NCBI GenBank assembly: GCA_016223165.1
Contig: JACRPO010000008.1
Coordinates: forward strand, 301,309 to 365,308
Direction of reading: 5' to 3'
Origin: Burkholderiales bacterium
Lineage (GTDB): Bacteria > Pseudomonadota > Gammaproteobacteria > Burkholderiales > Burkholderiaceae_C
Length of the DNA stretch: 64,000 nucleotides
Shown here: positions 55,704 to 63,587 of the stretch, one piece after another
How positions within the stretch are numbered: the stretch's first letter is position 1
Layout: each line of letters starts with the position of its first letter
Made by a program: the position numbers and the translations under genes
The notes under the pieces: generated by a model
Seen by the model: only the letters and a program-made list of their open reading frames with translations
The model's database searches: none
What the model was told of the DNA's origin: nothing

Positions 55704-56129
55704 TCAATGCAGGCGGACCGGCCGGTGCGGCAGCGTGAAACCCGAGACCTCCGCCGCAAGCGGCTCGACAAGTGCTGGCTTCACACGTGCTGCCTCGACA
55801 GGCGCCGGCTCCGGCGGCTTCGGCAGGTGCTCCGGCCCGGGCGCGGCGTCGGCGCCGGGCTCGTCCTGCGCGAGCGGCACCCACATATCCTGCATCCGGG
55901 CGGCCACGTGTCGCACGCCCGGCGGTGCATGCGGATGGTGGCGCAGGAAGAAGAGGTTGCTCACGATTTTGCGGGCCATGAGCCGGCGCTGTGCCTGCGC
56001 GCAGATGCGCGCCGTGGCCTCGGGCGCGGCGTGGGCAGACATCAGGGCCATCGAGCCGGCGACCAACGCCACCCAGCAGGGCAGGTCGTCGTGCTCGTCG
56101 CCACGGGGGTCGGGACGGTCGGCGTTCAA
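55704..56129 (-). CDS. Protein of unknown function in the iron region
   Basis: TTG at 56129 is taken as start because AAGGAG lies seven bases upstream and no ATG fits better; it gives 141 residues. A hydrophobic segment near 18-36 (CWVALVAGSMALMSAHAA) may be a signal or membrane anchor, followed by a basic helical part (RRLMARKIVSNLFFLRHHPH near 48-67) and a Pro/Ala-rich tail. It starts one base after the DUF2325 stop, so the two are co-expressed. No family is recognised. Confidence 0.6.
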   Translation of the reverse strand: MNADRPDPRGDEHDDLPCWVALVAGSMALMSAHAAPEATARICAQAQRRLMARKIVSNLFFLRHHPHAPPGVRHVAARMQDMWVPLAQDEPGADAAPGPEHLPKPPEPAPVEAARVKPALVEPLAAEVSGFTLPHRPVRLH

Positions 56130-56130
56130 G

Positions 56131-57471
56131 TCAGTCTCCTTGCCGCGTCGGGGTCGGTTGGGCTGCGGATCGGCGGCTGGGCGCCGTCCAGGCCGAGAGG
56201 GCGCGATCGAACTGCGCCAGGCTCGGCCGCTCCAGGTACAGGCAAGGCTTGCCTGTGCGCTCGCAGTGGCGCTTGATGCGGTGGTAGGCCTCGTGGTTGA
56301 TGCAGGCGGCTTGGCAGATGACGAGGTCGGCGCGGCGCAGCTGCCCGTCGAGGCCCTGGATGCCGTCTTCGATTCCGCCGTCGTGGTGTTCGAAGCGAGC
56401 GCCCAGGCGCTCGACGCGGATGCGGTAGCGCCCCGCGGCGTGCCGGATGCCGCCCACGCACAGCACGTTGCGGCCGACGATGGGCTCGGGCATGCCATCC
56501 GCCCTTTTCGAGGCACCGGCGCCCGGCGGCGAACCGGCGACGGCCTGCGCCGGCGGCACCGATGGCGCCCACGGCGTGGACGCCGCCGACGACGCCCACT
56601 GGGGTGGCCGCCCCGGCCGGGTCAGGGGCGGCGTCTGCGCGGCCGGCCCTTCATCCGCGCTCGGGGCCGCGAGCGTGGCCACGGCGGCAGCCGTTCCCGT
56701 TCCCGTTGCCCTGGGCGGCGCCATGCCCACGCCTACCCTCGTCGCCGAACTGCCTGGGTGCTCCTCGGCCAGCGCGCGCCAGCGCGCGGCTTCGCCAGCG
56801 GCGCGGGCGAGTTCGGCGCGCAGGCGTTGGAGCGCGGCGTCGGATTGCTGCTGTTGCAACGCGGTTCGCGCCCGCGCTTCTTCCAGCACGCGCTCGGCAT
56901 GCTCGGCGCGCTGCTGACACTCGTGCTCCACGGCGGCGCGCGCGAGGTGGCTGCGCGCATGGTGGAAGACCCAGGCGCGTGCATCGTGCAACGCCTCGCG
57001 CTCCAGTTCACCGCCCTGCGGATGCGTCAGGAGCGCCCACAGTTCGCCCGCCAGGTTGCCGTCGTCTCGTGCCACCCGCCACGCGGCGAGCAGGGCCTCG
57101 TACCCGCGCAGCGGCAGCCAGCGTCTCAGCGCCGACGCGTGTCGCTCGTCCAGGCGTCTGTGCAAAGCCTCCGAAATCGCGTTGCGCGTGGCTAGGTCGT
57201 GCACCGTCGCGTACAGGACATCGACATCGCGGCCGCCGAGCGTGCATCGCGCCTTGTGCACGTGTCCGAGCACACGCGCGAGTTCGCGGCGCAGCACCTG
57301 CGGGCCGATGCCCATGGCCAGCAGCAGCTCGTGTGCCTGCGCCGGCAGCTCCCACAGGCGCCTGCGTCGTGAACCGGCGCCCGCCGTGGCGGCGGCTCGT
57401 GGGCCGCCCGGCAGCGGCGGTTCGGTGCATGCCTCCTCGGGCTGCAGGCGATCGTGCGTCACGAGATTCAT
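56131..57471 (-). CDS. DUF2325 domain-containing protein
   Basis: The 446-residue product ends in a DUF2325 domain (about 330-425): NVLCVGGIRHAAGRYRIRVE, then a DGQLRRADLVICQAACINHE stretch and KPCLYLERPSL. The N-terminal 230 residues are helical with coiled coil (a glutamine/alanine-rich part around 185-210), and a Pro/Gly-rich linker joins them. DUF2325 proteins are often encoded near ferritin, ferredoxin and iron genes in betaproteobacteria; their role is unknown. The start ATG 57471 overlaps the stop of a 52-residue ORF (ATGA). Confidence 0.87.
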   Translation of the reverse strand: MNLVTHDRLQPEEACTEPPLPGGPRAAATAGAGSRRRRLWELPAQAHELLLAMGIGPQVLRRELARVLGHVHKARCTLGGRDVDVLYATVHDLATRNAISEALHRRLDERHASALRRWLPLRGYEALLAAWRVARDDGNLAGELWALLTHPQGGELEREALHDARAWVFHHARSHLARAAVEHECQQRAEHAERVLEEARARTALQQQQSDAALQRLRAELARAAGEAARWRALAEEHPGSSATRVGVGMAPPRATGTGTAAAVATLAAPSADEGPAAQTPPLTRPGRPPQWASSAASTPWAPSVPPAQAVAGSPPGAGASKRADGMPEPIVGRNVLCVGGIRHAAGRYRIRVERLGARFEHHDGGIEDGIQGLDGQLRRADLVICQAACINHEAYHRIKRHCERTGKPCLYLERPSLAQFDRALSAWTAPSRRSAAQPTPTRQGD

Positions 57472-57626
57472 GCGGGTCCTCGCTCCCGCAGGGCGGCGGA
57501 GCGCGCCGCGGGCGCCAACCTGGCGCATGCCGCGAGCGACGCGGGCAGGGTGTGCGGAGTCGGTGTCAGCGGGTGCCCGGCGGCCGGGTCACTCAGGCCG
57601 CGCCGCCATCGCCGGCGGCTCAGCAT
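57468..57626 (-). CDS. 52-residue ORF coupled to hmuS and DUF2325 genes
   Basis: ATG at 57626 lies inside the last codons of hmuS (start overlaps the hmuS end by 7 bp), and the TGA at 57470-57468 overlaps the DUF2325 ATG (ATGA). The 52-residue product is basic, starts MLSRRRWRRGLSDPAAGHPL, and is rich in Ala, Arg and Pro. The double coupling makes it a credible small gene or a re-initiation bridge, but composition alone could produce it by chance. Confidence 0.4.
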   Translation of the reverse strand: MLSRRRWRRGLSDPAAGHPLTPTPHTLPASLAACARLAPAARSAALRERGPA

Positions 57627-58740
57627 GTGGCGCATGCCGCGCTTTGCGGCAGCCAGCGCGGGTCGGTCACGAGGCTGTCGACCAGGCGCCGCCAGGCGCG
57701 CAACTCTGGTCGGCCGGGCTTGCGCTCGCCGATGAACATGGCGATCGTCTCGCCACGCGCGTCGAACAGCTCGACAGTGGTGACGAGGCCGTCGCTGGTC
57801 GGCTTGCGCACAGCAAAGGCCTGCGCGACGTGGTCTTCGCGCAAGTGCAGGCTGGAGCCGGGGTCCAGCACGTTCAGCCAGGGCCCGATGGTCTGCACAC
57901 GTCGCACGGGGCCGGTGTGGATCTGGATCGTCCCGGGGTTGCCGGCGAAGACCATGATCGGCAGCGGCTCGCGGGCGGCCCCCTGCAGCACCTCGCGCGC
58001 TGCGGAGGGCTCGATCGGCTGCACATAGGCGGGGTCGGCGAGGCGAAGAGCCTGGGTTCGGCTGACGCCGTGACGCTTGTGCAGTCCGAAGAACTCGTGC
58101 GTGTCGCGCGGCGAGGCCCAGCCTTCGTGGAGGGCGGGGATGTCGATCTCGGCGTCCGCGCGGCTGGCGGCGGGCTCGCCGGGCGGCTCGGGAGTGAGGC
58201 CTGGCAGTTGCTCGGGGGCGAGGCGCTGCGCGACGAGGCGGTCCCACGCCTCGAAGTCGGTGCCGTCGCGCGCGAAAGTCTTCTGCACGGCCGTGCCCGA
58301 GGCGTCGAAGAATTGCAAGCTGCGCTGCACGCCTCGTTCACCGGACTCGGTGACCGCGAGGCCGTGTTTCCAGTGGCGGTAGAAGAGGCGCAGGTCGATC
58401 TCGCCGCCGAGCACGAGGCCGATCTCGCGCCCCTCGGGCCCGGCCGCGCTGGCCGCGCAATATGTGCCCGTCTTCTCGTGCACGCAGCTGGCGTTGCGCG
58501 TGAGCTCCATCAGCTCGCCGAGCGGCTCGAGCGAAGCGACCAGTGCGGGCCAGGGGCCTTGCAGCCGGCAGAGGCCGCCAGTCCGGTGACGGGTGGTGCG
58601 AGCGAGTGCGCGGCAATGAGCTCGCCCTCGCTCACCTTCAAGGACGCCGCGATATCGCGATGGCGTGTCGCCCCGGCGGCGCGCGCCTCGATGTATCCGC
58701 GCCGCAGGGCTTGGCAGCGGGTCTGGTCGGCGGTGAGCAT
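57620..58740 (-). pseudogene. hmuS: Hemin-degrading factor (HmuS/ChuX-HutX family), frameshifted
   Basis: From ATG 58740 the first 55-60 residues are a normal HmuS N-terminus (ALRRGYIEARAAGATRHRDI, ASLKVSEGELIAAH). The rest of the protein, from RLQGPWPALVASLEPLGELM through two repeat halves to the stop at 57620, lies in another frame. The switch falls in 58559-58585. ATG to stop is 1118 nt, one base short of a whole number of codons, so a single-base loss explains it. HmuS proteins handle or degrade haem in the cytoplasm. A sequencing error in this GC-rich part cannot be excluded. Confidence 0.82.
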
Positions 58741-59157
58741 CGCGGGGACCTCTCTCGGCCTTAGCGGAGGGTGCCCAGGGAGCATGAGGCGGCGCGAAGG
58801 CAGCGCGCAAGGCGGCCGTGCCCGCGTGGCAGGACGACTGGCGGGGTGCTCCGGCGGAGCAGGCAGCGACGGCTTTCGAACACACGGGCTCCTCGCGGGG
58901 CCGCAGGCGTGCTGGCTGGTGGCTGGCTGGCTGGCGGATCATGGGACTGGCCCAGGGGCTGGCTGGGTTGTGCATACAATAATGCGAACGCTTCGCATTT
59001 GCAAGCGACCATCGGGCCTCGTCGGCGGAGACGGGCAGGTCGATGAACGCGTGTGACTTCCATTCCGCTTCGTGTTTCGGTGGGCAGGCCAGGGGCAACA
59101 GTGATCGCGCCGAAGCGGCGGCGCAGAATTCCGCCCTTCCTCACCCGGAGTTCCCCC
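58741..59157. other. 417-bp divergent control region between hmuS and bfr
   Basis: No gene is supported here. The stretch holds the Fur-box-like palindrome at 58981-58999 in an AT-rich island (GTGCATACAATAATGCG), a CTGG tetranucleotide run (GCTGGCTGGTGGCTGGCTGG near 58910-58935) and otherwise GC-rich sequence. It is large enough for promoters in both directions. No TonB-dependent haem receptor gene, which often precedes hmuS, is present. Confidence 0.7.
58981..58999. promoter_or_regulatory. Fur-box-like perfect palindrome between hmuS and bfr
   Basis: AATGCGAACGCTTCGCATT is a perfect inverted repeat with 8-base arms and a 3-base centre. It sits in an AT-rich island, 159 bp before bfr and 241 bp before hmuS, and its left arm is repeated upstream of bfd at 54870. 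The shape matches Fur sites of the TGMGAATNATTCKCA type. TACAAT immediately to its left (58975-58980) could be a -10 element. Confidence 0.65.
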
Positions 59158-59643
59158 ATGCAAGGCGACGCTCAGGTCATCGCGCTCCTCAACGCGCAGC
59201 TCAAGATGGAACTCACCGCCATCAACCAGTACTTCCTGCACGCGAAGATGCTGAAGAACTGGGGCTTCGCGCGCATGGCGAAGCACGAGCACGACGAGTC
59301 GATCGAGGAGATGAAGCATGCCGATCGCCTGATCGAGCGCGTGCTGATGCTCGAGGGGCTGCCGAACCTGCAAGACCTGGGCAAGCTGCTCATCGGCGAG
59401 AACGCGATCGAGTCGATGCAGTGCGACCTGACGGTCGAGCGCGCTTCGCAGGCGCACCTGAAACTGGCCATCGCGCACTGCGAAGGCGTGCGTGACTATG
59501 TCAGCCGCGAATTGCTCGAAGACATCCTCGAGGACACCGAGGAGCACATCGACCACCTCGAGACGCAGCTCGGGCTCGTGAGCAAGGTCGGAGAGCAGAA
59601 CTACCTGCAGTCGCAGATGGGCGCGGCGGGCGGAGGCAGCTGA
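59158..59643 (+). CDS. bfr: Bacterioferritin
   Basis: Bfr is a 24-subunit haem-containing iron store. The 161-residue product keeps E18, E51, H54, E94 and H130 of the ferroxidase centre and the haem ligand M52 (in [17 protein letters not shown]), using Escherichia coli numbering without gaps. The position of E127 is Thr (EDTEEH), which I recall in other Burkholderiales. CGGAG lies about eight bases before ATG 59158. It diverges from the iron/haem run and is probably controlled with bfd. Confidence 0.95.
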   Translation: MQGDAQVIALLNAQLKMELTAINQYFLHAKMLKNWGFARMAKHEHDESIEEMKHADRLIERVLMLEGLPNLQDLGKLLIGENAIESMQCDLTVERASQAHLKLAIAHCEGVRDYVSRELLEDILEDTEEHIDHLETQLGLVSKVGEQNYLQSQMGAAGGGS

Positions 59644-59751
59644 GGCAGCGCGCCGGCATTGAAGCGGGCGCGGGCGCGACCTGCGGGCCTTCAAACGGAG
59701 TCGTGCGACGGCGCACAGCGGCGTATAGCCGCCTGCGACGCGCTGCACCGG

Positions 59752-60624
59752 CTAGAGCATCGCGAGAGGTCGCTTGCGCGATGGCGGCGGGAAAGCCCCG
59801 TCGAGGTCGGCGCGGTCCTCGGCTGTGAGGCGCAGGGCGCCCGCGCCCCAGTTTTCGCGCAGGCGTGCCGGGTTGCTGGACTTGGGGATGACGATCACGC
59901 CGGGCAGCATCAGCAGGGCCGATAGCGCAACCTGTACGGGTGTGGCCGCGTGCCGGCGCGCCACTCGGGCCAGGGCCTCGTGGCCGGCGAGGGCGCCTTG
60001 GTCGATGGGGCTGTAGGCCATGAGCGGCATCGAGCGGTCCTGCTGCCAAGGCAGCAGATCGAACTCGGGGCCTCGTTCGCGCAATGACAGATAGACCTGG
60101 TTTGCCGCACAGGCGCTTCCGCCGGGGAGGGCCGCGAGCTCAAGCAGGTCGCCCGTGTCGAAGTTGCTCACACCCCAGCGCGCGATGTGGCCACGCTGGA
60201 TCAGGTCCTCGAAGGCGGCGACGGTTTCGGCCAGCGGCACGTTGCCCGGCCAGTGGAGCAGGTAGAGGTCGAGCCTGTGCAGGCCGAGCCGCTTGAGGCT
60301 CGCTTCGCAGGCTTTGCGCATGGCGGTGCGGCCCGCGTTGTGCGGGTAGACCTTGCTGACGACGAGGATGTCGTCGCGCCGGACAACCCGGTCCGCCATG
60401 GCGCCGGCCAGCGCCTCGCCGATGACTGCCTCTGCGCCGCCTTCGCCGTACATCTCGGCGGTGTCGATGAGGCGGTAGCCGCATTCGAGGGCGAGACGTA
60501 GGGCGCGGACTTCGGCCGCACGGTGGCCGGCTGTCTCGCCGTAGCGCCAGGTGCCGAGGCCGAGCGCGGGCCATTGCGAGCCGTCGGCCAGAGGCACCAT
60601 CGGGGTGGCTTTCGCAGTGCTCAT
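59752..60624 (-). CDS. Aldo/keto reductase (DkgA/B-like)
   Basis: The 290-residue TIM-barrel reductase shows LGLGTWRYGE near 21-30, the catalytic Asp/Tyr in LIDTAEMYGEGG near 52-63, Lys in ILVVSKVYPHNAG near 85-97, and His in LYLLHWPGN near 119-127. C-terminal VIVIPKSSNPARLRENWGA binds the NADPH phosphate. It is of the 2,5-diketogluconate reductase-like group; the substrate is unknown. It ends 108 bp from bfr (convergent) and diverges from the next gene. Confidence 0.92.
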   Translation of the reverse strand: MSTAKATPMVPLADGSQWPALGLGTWRYGETAGHRAAEVRALRLALECGYRLIDTAEMYGEGGAEAVIGEALAGAMADRVVRRDDILVVSKVYPHNAGRTAMRKACEASLKRLGLHRLDLYLLHWPGNVPLAETVAAFEDLIQRGHIARWGVSNFDTGDLLELAALPGGSACAANQVYLSLRERGPEFDLLPWQQDRSMPLMAYSPIDQGALAGHEALARVARRHAATPVQVALSALLMLPGVIVIPKSSNPARLRENWGAGALRLTAEDRADLDGAFPPPSRKRPLAML

Positions 60625-60699
60625 GCGTGCATGTTAGAGCGTGTGCTGATGAAGGCACGGCCGTTGTGGCTCAACGGAGCTTTATCATCGACGCCGAAT

Positions 60700-61284
60700 A
60701 TGCGAGCCGGCCCGCCCGACCAAGCACAGGTGCGCTTGGACAACGCCCTGTTGTTGTTCGAGGAGTTTGTCCGCGCAACGGCTCGTCATGCCGACGCGGC
60801 GACACTGCGCGGCCTCGAGCGGCGCTTCGCTGAACGGGTGCAGATCCAGCCGAGCTACTGGAGTCAGATCAAGAGCCGGTCGCGCCAGATCGGTGAGCGC
60901 CTCGCGCGCCAGTTCGAGCACCTGATGCACAAGCCGCGCGGCTGGATGGACAACGACCACGGCGTCGAGGCGGCAGTCGGTCCAGAGAGGCATGCGCCTG
61001 CCGGCGTGGACCCGCAGGAGGGAAGCGAGGGAAGTGCGCCGCGCGATGACGACGAGCGTTTCATCGTCGGCCTCGTGCTCACCTATTACCGAAGGCACCC
61101 GCAGCGTGCGCGCGCGCGTCTGCTCGACTTGCTCGGCGAGGTGCTCACGCCCGCAGCGAGCGACAAGCCCGGTGGGATTGGCTTAGGGCGCACAGGTCCG
61201 CCGGCAGGCCCGCGTGGGGAGGACGAGCATGGGCTTTGGCTGCGCTCGCAGACCGGCGTGGCGCCGTTGAAACATAAGAAGTGA
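60700..61284 (+). CDS. Possible DNA-binding protein of unknown function
   Basis: The 194-residue product (ATG 60700; ATG 60649 would add 17 residues) has a charged helical N-terminal half. RFAERVQIQPSYWSQIKSRS and QIGERLARQFEHLMHKPRGW resemble the end of phage-repressor-like XRE proteins (an ...ARxxE...GW(M/L)D pattern), which hints at a helix-turn-helix. The C-terminal half contains a second helical part and a Gly/Pro-rich tail. TTATCAT occurs just upstream (60682) and again in a palindrome at 61356-61375. The regulatory role is inference. Confidence 0.55.
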   Translation: MRAGPPDQAQVRLDNALLLFEEFVRATARHADAATLRGLERRFAERVQIQPSYWSQIKSRSRQIGERLARQFEHLMHKPRGWMDNDHGVEAAVGPERHAPAGVDPQEGSEGSAPRDDDERFIVGLVLTYYRRHPQRARARLLDLLGEVLTPAASDKPGGIGLGRTGPPAGPRGEDEHGLWLRSQTGVAPLKHKK

Positions 61285-61355
61285 CTTCGGCGGCAAGGGG
61301 CGTCGCGTCATCCCACGGCTTAGGGATGCCCCGGGGGTTGCCGCCTCTTGCGCAG

Positions 61356-61375
61356 TGATAATGGCTTCTTTATCA
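61356..61375. promoter_or_regulatory. Inverted repeat TGATAA-N8-TTATCA
   Basis: TGATAA (61356-61361) and TTATCA (61370-61375) are perfect inverted arms in an AT-rich pocket 72 bp after the putative DNA-binding protein gene and upstream of small genes. The half-site TTATCAT is also found at 60682-60688, before the putative regulator itself. It may be an operator; the regulator is not known. Confidence 0.4.
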
Positions 61376-61440
61376 TGAGCGCAAGCCTGTGGGGCGGTGT
61401 CCCGGAGCCGCACACAGCCGATCAACCCAACTGTTCAGCC

Positions 61441-61572
61441 ATGACCCACTTCTTTTCGATCGCGATGCACCGCGTAGCCCAGCAAGGGTTGCGTCGCGCC
61501 GCTGTCGGCGATAGGGAAGCACGGGTCGCGCGCCTGAATGCTGCAGCCCCGCCCGGGGCGGGAGTGAGTTGA
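61441..61572 (+). CDS. Possible 43-residue small protein
   Basis: ATG 61441 opens a frame of 43 residues (MTHFFSIAMHRVAQQGLRRA, then AVGDREARVARLN) ending 33 bp before a strong terminator hairpin. A longer in-frame start at 61375 is possible. No good ribosome-binding site is seen. The helical, basic look and the terminator right after it argue for a real small gene or for a short non-coding transcript. Confidence 0.3.
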   Translation: MTHFFSIAMHRVAQQGLRRAAVGDREARVARLNAAAPPGAGVS

Positions 61573-61605
61573 CGAGCCTCGAGCGAGAGGCTGTCAGCCC
61601 TCTCC

Positions 61606-61645
61606 AGGCCCGGGTTGCGCAAGCACCCGGGCCTGTTTGCTTTTT
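61606..61645 (+). terminator. Intrinsic terminator (plus strand)
   Basis: AGGCCCGGGT (61606-61615) and ACCCGGGCCT (61625-61634) form a perfect 10-bp stem with a 9-base loop, followed by GTTTGCTTTTT. It is a strong Rho-independent terminator for a plus-strand transcript ending before the small basic protein gene. Confidence 0.88.
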
Positions 61646-61686
61646 GCGTGTCACGTCTTGCCGTTGCCACCGCGCAGGAGAGTCGC

Positions 61687-61848
61687 ATGAAACTGATCAT
61701 CAAAAGCCCGAAACCGCGCAATCCGTTGGTTGCGCCGAGCTTGGCCCGAAAGGCCGGGGCGCACCGTACGGGGCGGGGCTCGCGCCGGCGGCTCGGCGAG
61801 GACGCGCTGAGGCGTGAACTCGTCCGGCTCGTCGATCCGAGCCCTTGA
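61687..61848 (+). CDS. Small basic protein of unknown function
   Basis: The 53-residue product starts at ATG 61687, eight bases after AGGAG. It is very basic, with KPRNPLVAPSLARKAGAHRT near 9-28, a pattern I recall in short conserved hypothetical proteins of Burkholderiales, often in accessory DNA. No signal peptide or membrane helix. It lies 40 bp after a terminator and 71 bp before the next small gene. Confidence 0.65.
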   Translation: MKLIIKSPKPRNPLVAPSLARKAGAHRTGRGSRRRLGEDALRRELVRLVDPSP

Positions 61849-61919
61849 TCGGCCCCTGTACCTTCGTCGCAAATCGGCGTCGTCCGAGTCTTCACCGCAC
61901 GCCTCCTGGAGATACAACC

Positions 61920-62177
61920 ATGCAACGCGAATTGCCTCTCCTCCCGTGGCTCGGGCGTGCGCCCGAGTTGCGCAGCGGTCGCCAGATGGCCGCGGCCGTT
62001 CTCCGGCGCGTGAGCGCCATGCTCGCCCGCCTTGCGCTCAGCGTCGCGGGTGCCGCGGCACAGGCGCCGGTGCGCGAACCGGTGCTCGAGTTCTACGCGG
62101 AAGCGGGTGCCCCCGAAGGCGCCCTCTATGTCGACGGCGTGCTCGTCGGCATGCTTGCCGGCGTGAGCCGGCTCTGA
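61920..62177 (+). CDS. Small protein of unknown function
   Basis: The 85-residue product (ATG 61920 with TGGAG upstream) has an Ala/Arg-rich N-terminal half with a mildly hydrophobic helix and a conserved-looking C-terminus, FYAEAGAPEGALYVDGVLVG near 59-78, that resembles other short Burkholderiales hypothetical proteins. It follows the small basic protein by 71 bp and precedes the HDOD gene by 234 bp. Function unknown. Confidence 0.6.
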   Translation: MQRELPLLPWLGRAPELRSGRQMAAAVLRRVSAMLARLALSVAGAAAQAPVREPVLEFYAEAGAPEGALYVDGVLVGMLAGVSRL

Positions 62178-62411
62178 GATCGGCCGGCCTCCTTCGGCGG
62201 GCCAGCGCTGCCATGTGGGGCACACGGTCCCCTTGGCACCTGGCTCTGGCGTAACTCAGACGTCCGCGCCTCGCCGCGCGCGCGTGGGACCTACAGACGA
62301 CCTACACCGCTCCCCGGGAGGTCAGCTCATCAACCCGGCAACAACTCAAGTGTGGCCGCGGTGGTCCGATATAGCGGTTGTCGCGTCTTGTCGCTTCCAG
62401 CGGCCATCCAA

Positions 62412-63269
62412 ATGGACACCGCCAATGAGTCAGGCCATCAATTCACGACGCGTGCGCCCCGCGATGCCGACGCTTGGGCCAACGCGTTCGACCCAATGGC
62501 ACTACCTGTGCTGGCGTCGTCCGCCGCCCGGGTGGAGGGCTTGCGCGAGATCGAGGACGAGGTAGACGCGCACATGCTGGCGGAGGCGATCGGGGACGAT
62601 CCGCTGATGTCGCTCAAAGTCATGGCCCATGTGGCGCGGCTGCGGCGCGGTCGAGATGGCGGCGAGCCGGAGACACTGCGCACGGCATTGGTCATGCTGG
62701 GTATCCCGCCGTTCTTCAGCGCCTTTGGCGGGCAGCACACTGTCGAGGAACGGTTATCTGGCAGGCCGGACGCGCTCGAGGCGTTCCGGCAGGTCTTGAG
62801 GCGTTCGCACCGGGCGGCACGCTTTGCGATGGGCTTTGCCGTACACCGGATGGATCATGATGCCGCGGTGATTCATGAGGCAGTGCTGTTGCACGACTTT
62901 GCCGAGTTGTTGCTGTGGCTGCAGGCACCCGATCTGGCCTTCGTGATTGCCCGCAGGCAGGAAGCCGATTCAAGTCTGCGCTCGGCGGTGGCGCAGCGGG
63001 AGGTACTGAATATCGAGTTGGCAGAGCTGCAGCACCATCTGATGGTGGCTTGGCGATTGCCGTCCCTCTTGGTGAGCATCACGGACGACCACGCGCCGCT
63101 GAAAACACCCCAAATGGCGAACGTTCGGCTCGCCATCCGCGTTGCTCGGCATAGCGCGCATGGGTGGGACAACGCCGCGCTGCCGGACGATGTTGCCGAG
63201 CTCGCCGCGCTCCTGCAACTCAGCCCGGCACATGTCGAGCGACTGCTGCGAGACATCGACTGCGCCTGA
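62412..63269 (+). CDS. HDOD domain-containing protein
   Basis: The 285-residue product carries an HDOD domain (about 40-240), a non-enzymatic relative of HD phosphohydrolases used in bacterial signalling. The core is visible in DDPLMSLKVMAHVARLRRGR near 58-77, LVMLGIPPFFSAFG near 93-106, and the degenerate HD helix HEAVLLHDFAELLLWLQAPD near 153-172. No output domain is fused. ATG 62412 is chosen, though GTG 62352 is also possible. It ends 32 bp before the terminator of the rRNA operon read on the other strand. Confidence 0.85.
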   Translation: MDTANESGHQFTTRAPRDADAWANAFDPMALPVLASSAARVEGLREIEDEVDAHMLAEAIGDDPLMSLKVMAHVARLRRGRDGGEPETLRTALVMLGIPPFFSAFGGQHTVEERLSGRPDALEAFRQVLRRSHRAARFAMGFAVHRMDHDAAVIHEAVLLHDFAELLLWLQAPDLAFVIARRQEADSSLRSAVAQREVLNIELAELQHHLMVAWRLPSLLVSITDDHAPLKTPQMANVRLAIRVARHSAHGWDNAALPDDVAELAALLQLSPAHVERLLRDIDCA

Positions 63270-63298
63270 ACCCTGAATGTCTTGGCATGCGCAAAGGC

Positions 63299-63327
63299 AA
63301 AAGGCCCGGTCACTTGACCGGGCCTTC
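63299..63327 (-). terminator. Terminator of the rRNA operon
   Basis: Perfect arms AAGGCCCGGTC and GACCGGGCCTT (63302-63327, 4-base loop) are followed on the minus strand by a run of five T (63303-63299). It ends the rRNA operon 13 bp after 5S rRNA and may also stop the converging HDOD transcript. Confidence 0.88.
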
Positions 63328-63340
63328 GCTGCTTAATTAG

Positions 63341-63453
63341 CCTGACAATGTCCTACTTTCACACGGGAACCCGCACTATCATCGGCGCAGAGGCGTTTCA
63401 CTGTCCTGTTCGGGATGGGAAGGAGTGGGACCACCTCGCTATGGTCGTCAGGC
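63341..63453 (-). rRNA. rrf: 5S ribosomal RNA
   Basis: The minus strand reads GCCTGACGACCATAGCGAGG at the 5' end, contains CCCATCCCGAACAGGACAGT and ends AGGACATTGTCAGGC, so the two ends pair as in 5S rRNA. Length about 113 nt. It is the last gene of the operon, followed by a terminator. Confidence 0.96.
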
Positions 63454-63587
63454 TTGACTTGTCGCCCCGCCGACAACCGCCGGCGTGGCAAATTCATAGA
63501 GTCTCTTCAGCTTGATTGCGTACCAGCTCGGCTACAACGATCTGACTCGATTTCGGTCCGGCGCGATTCACGCGCTCGTCAGAGTTA
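63454..63587 (-). other. Spacer between 23S and 5S rRNA
   Basis: The 134-nt spacer holds no tRNA or protein gene that I can recognise. Boundaries are approximate because mature ends are set by processing. Confidence 0.7.
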
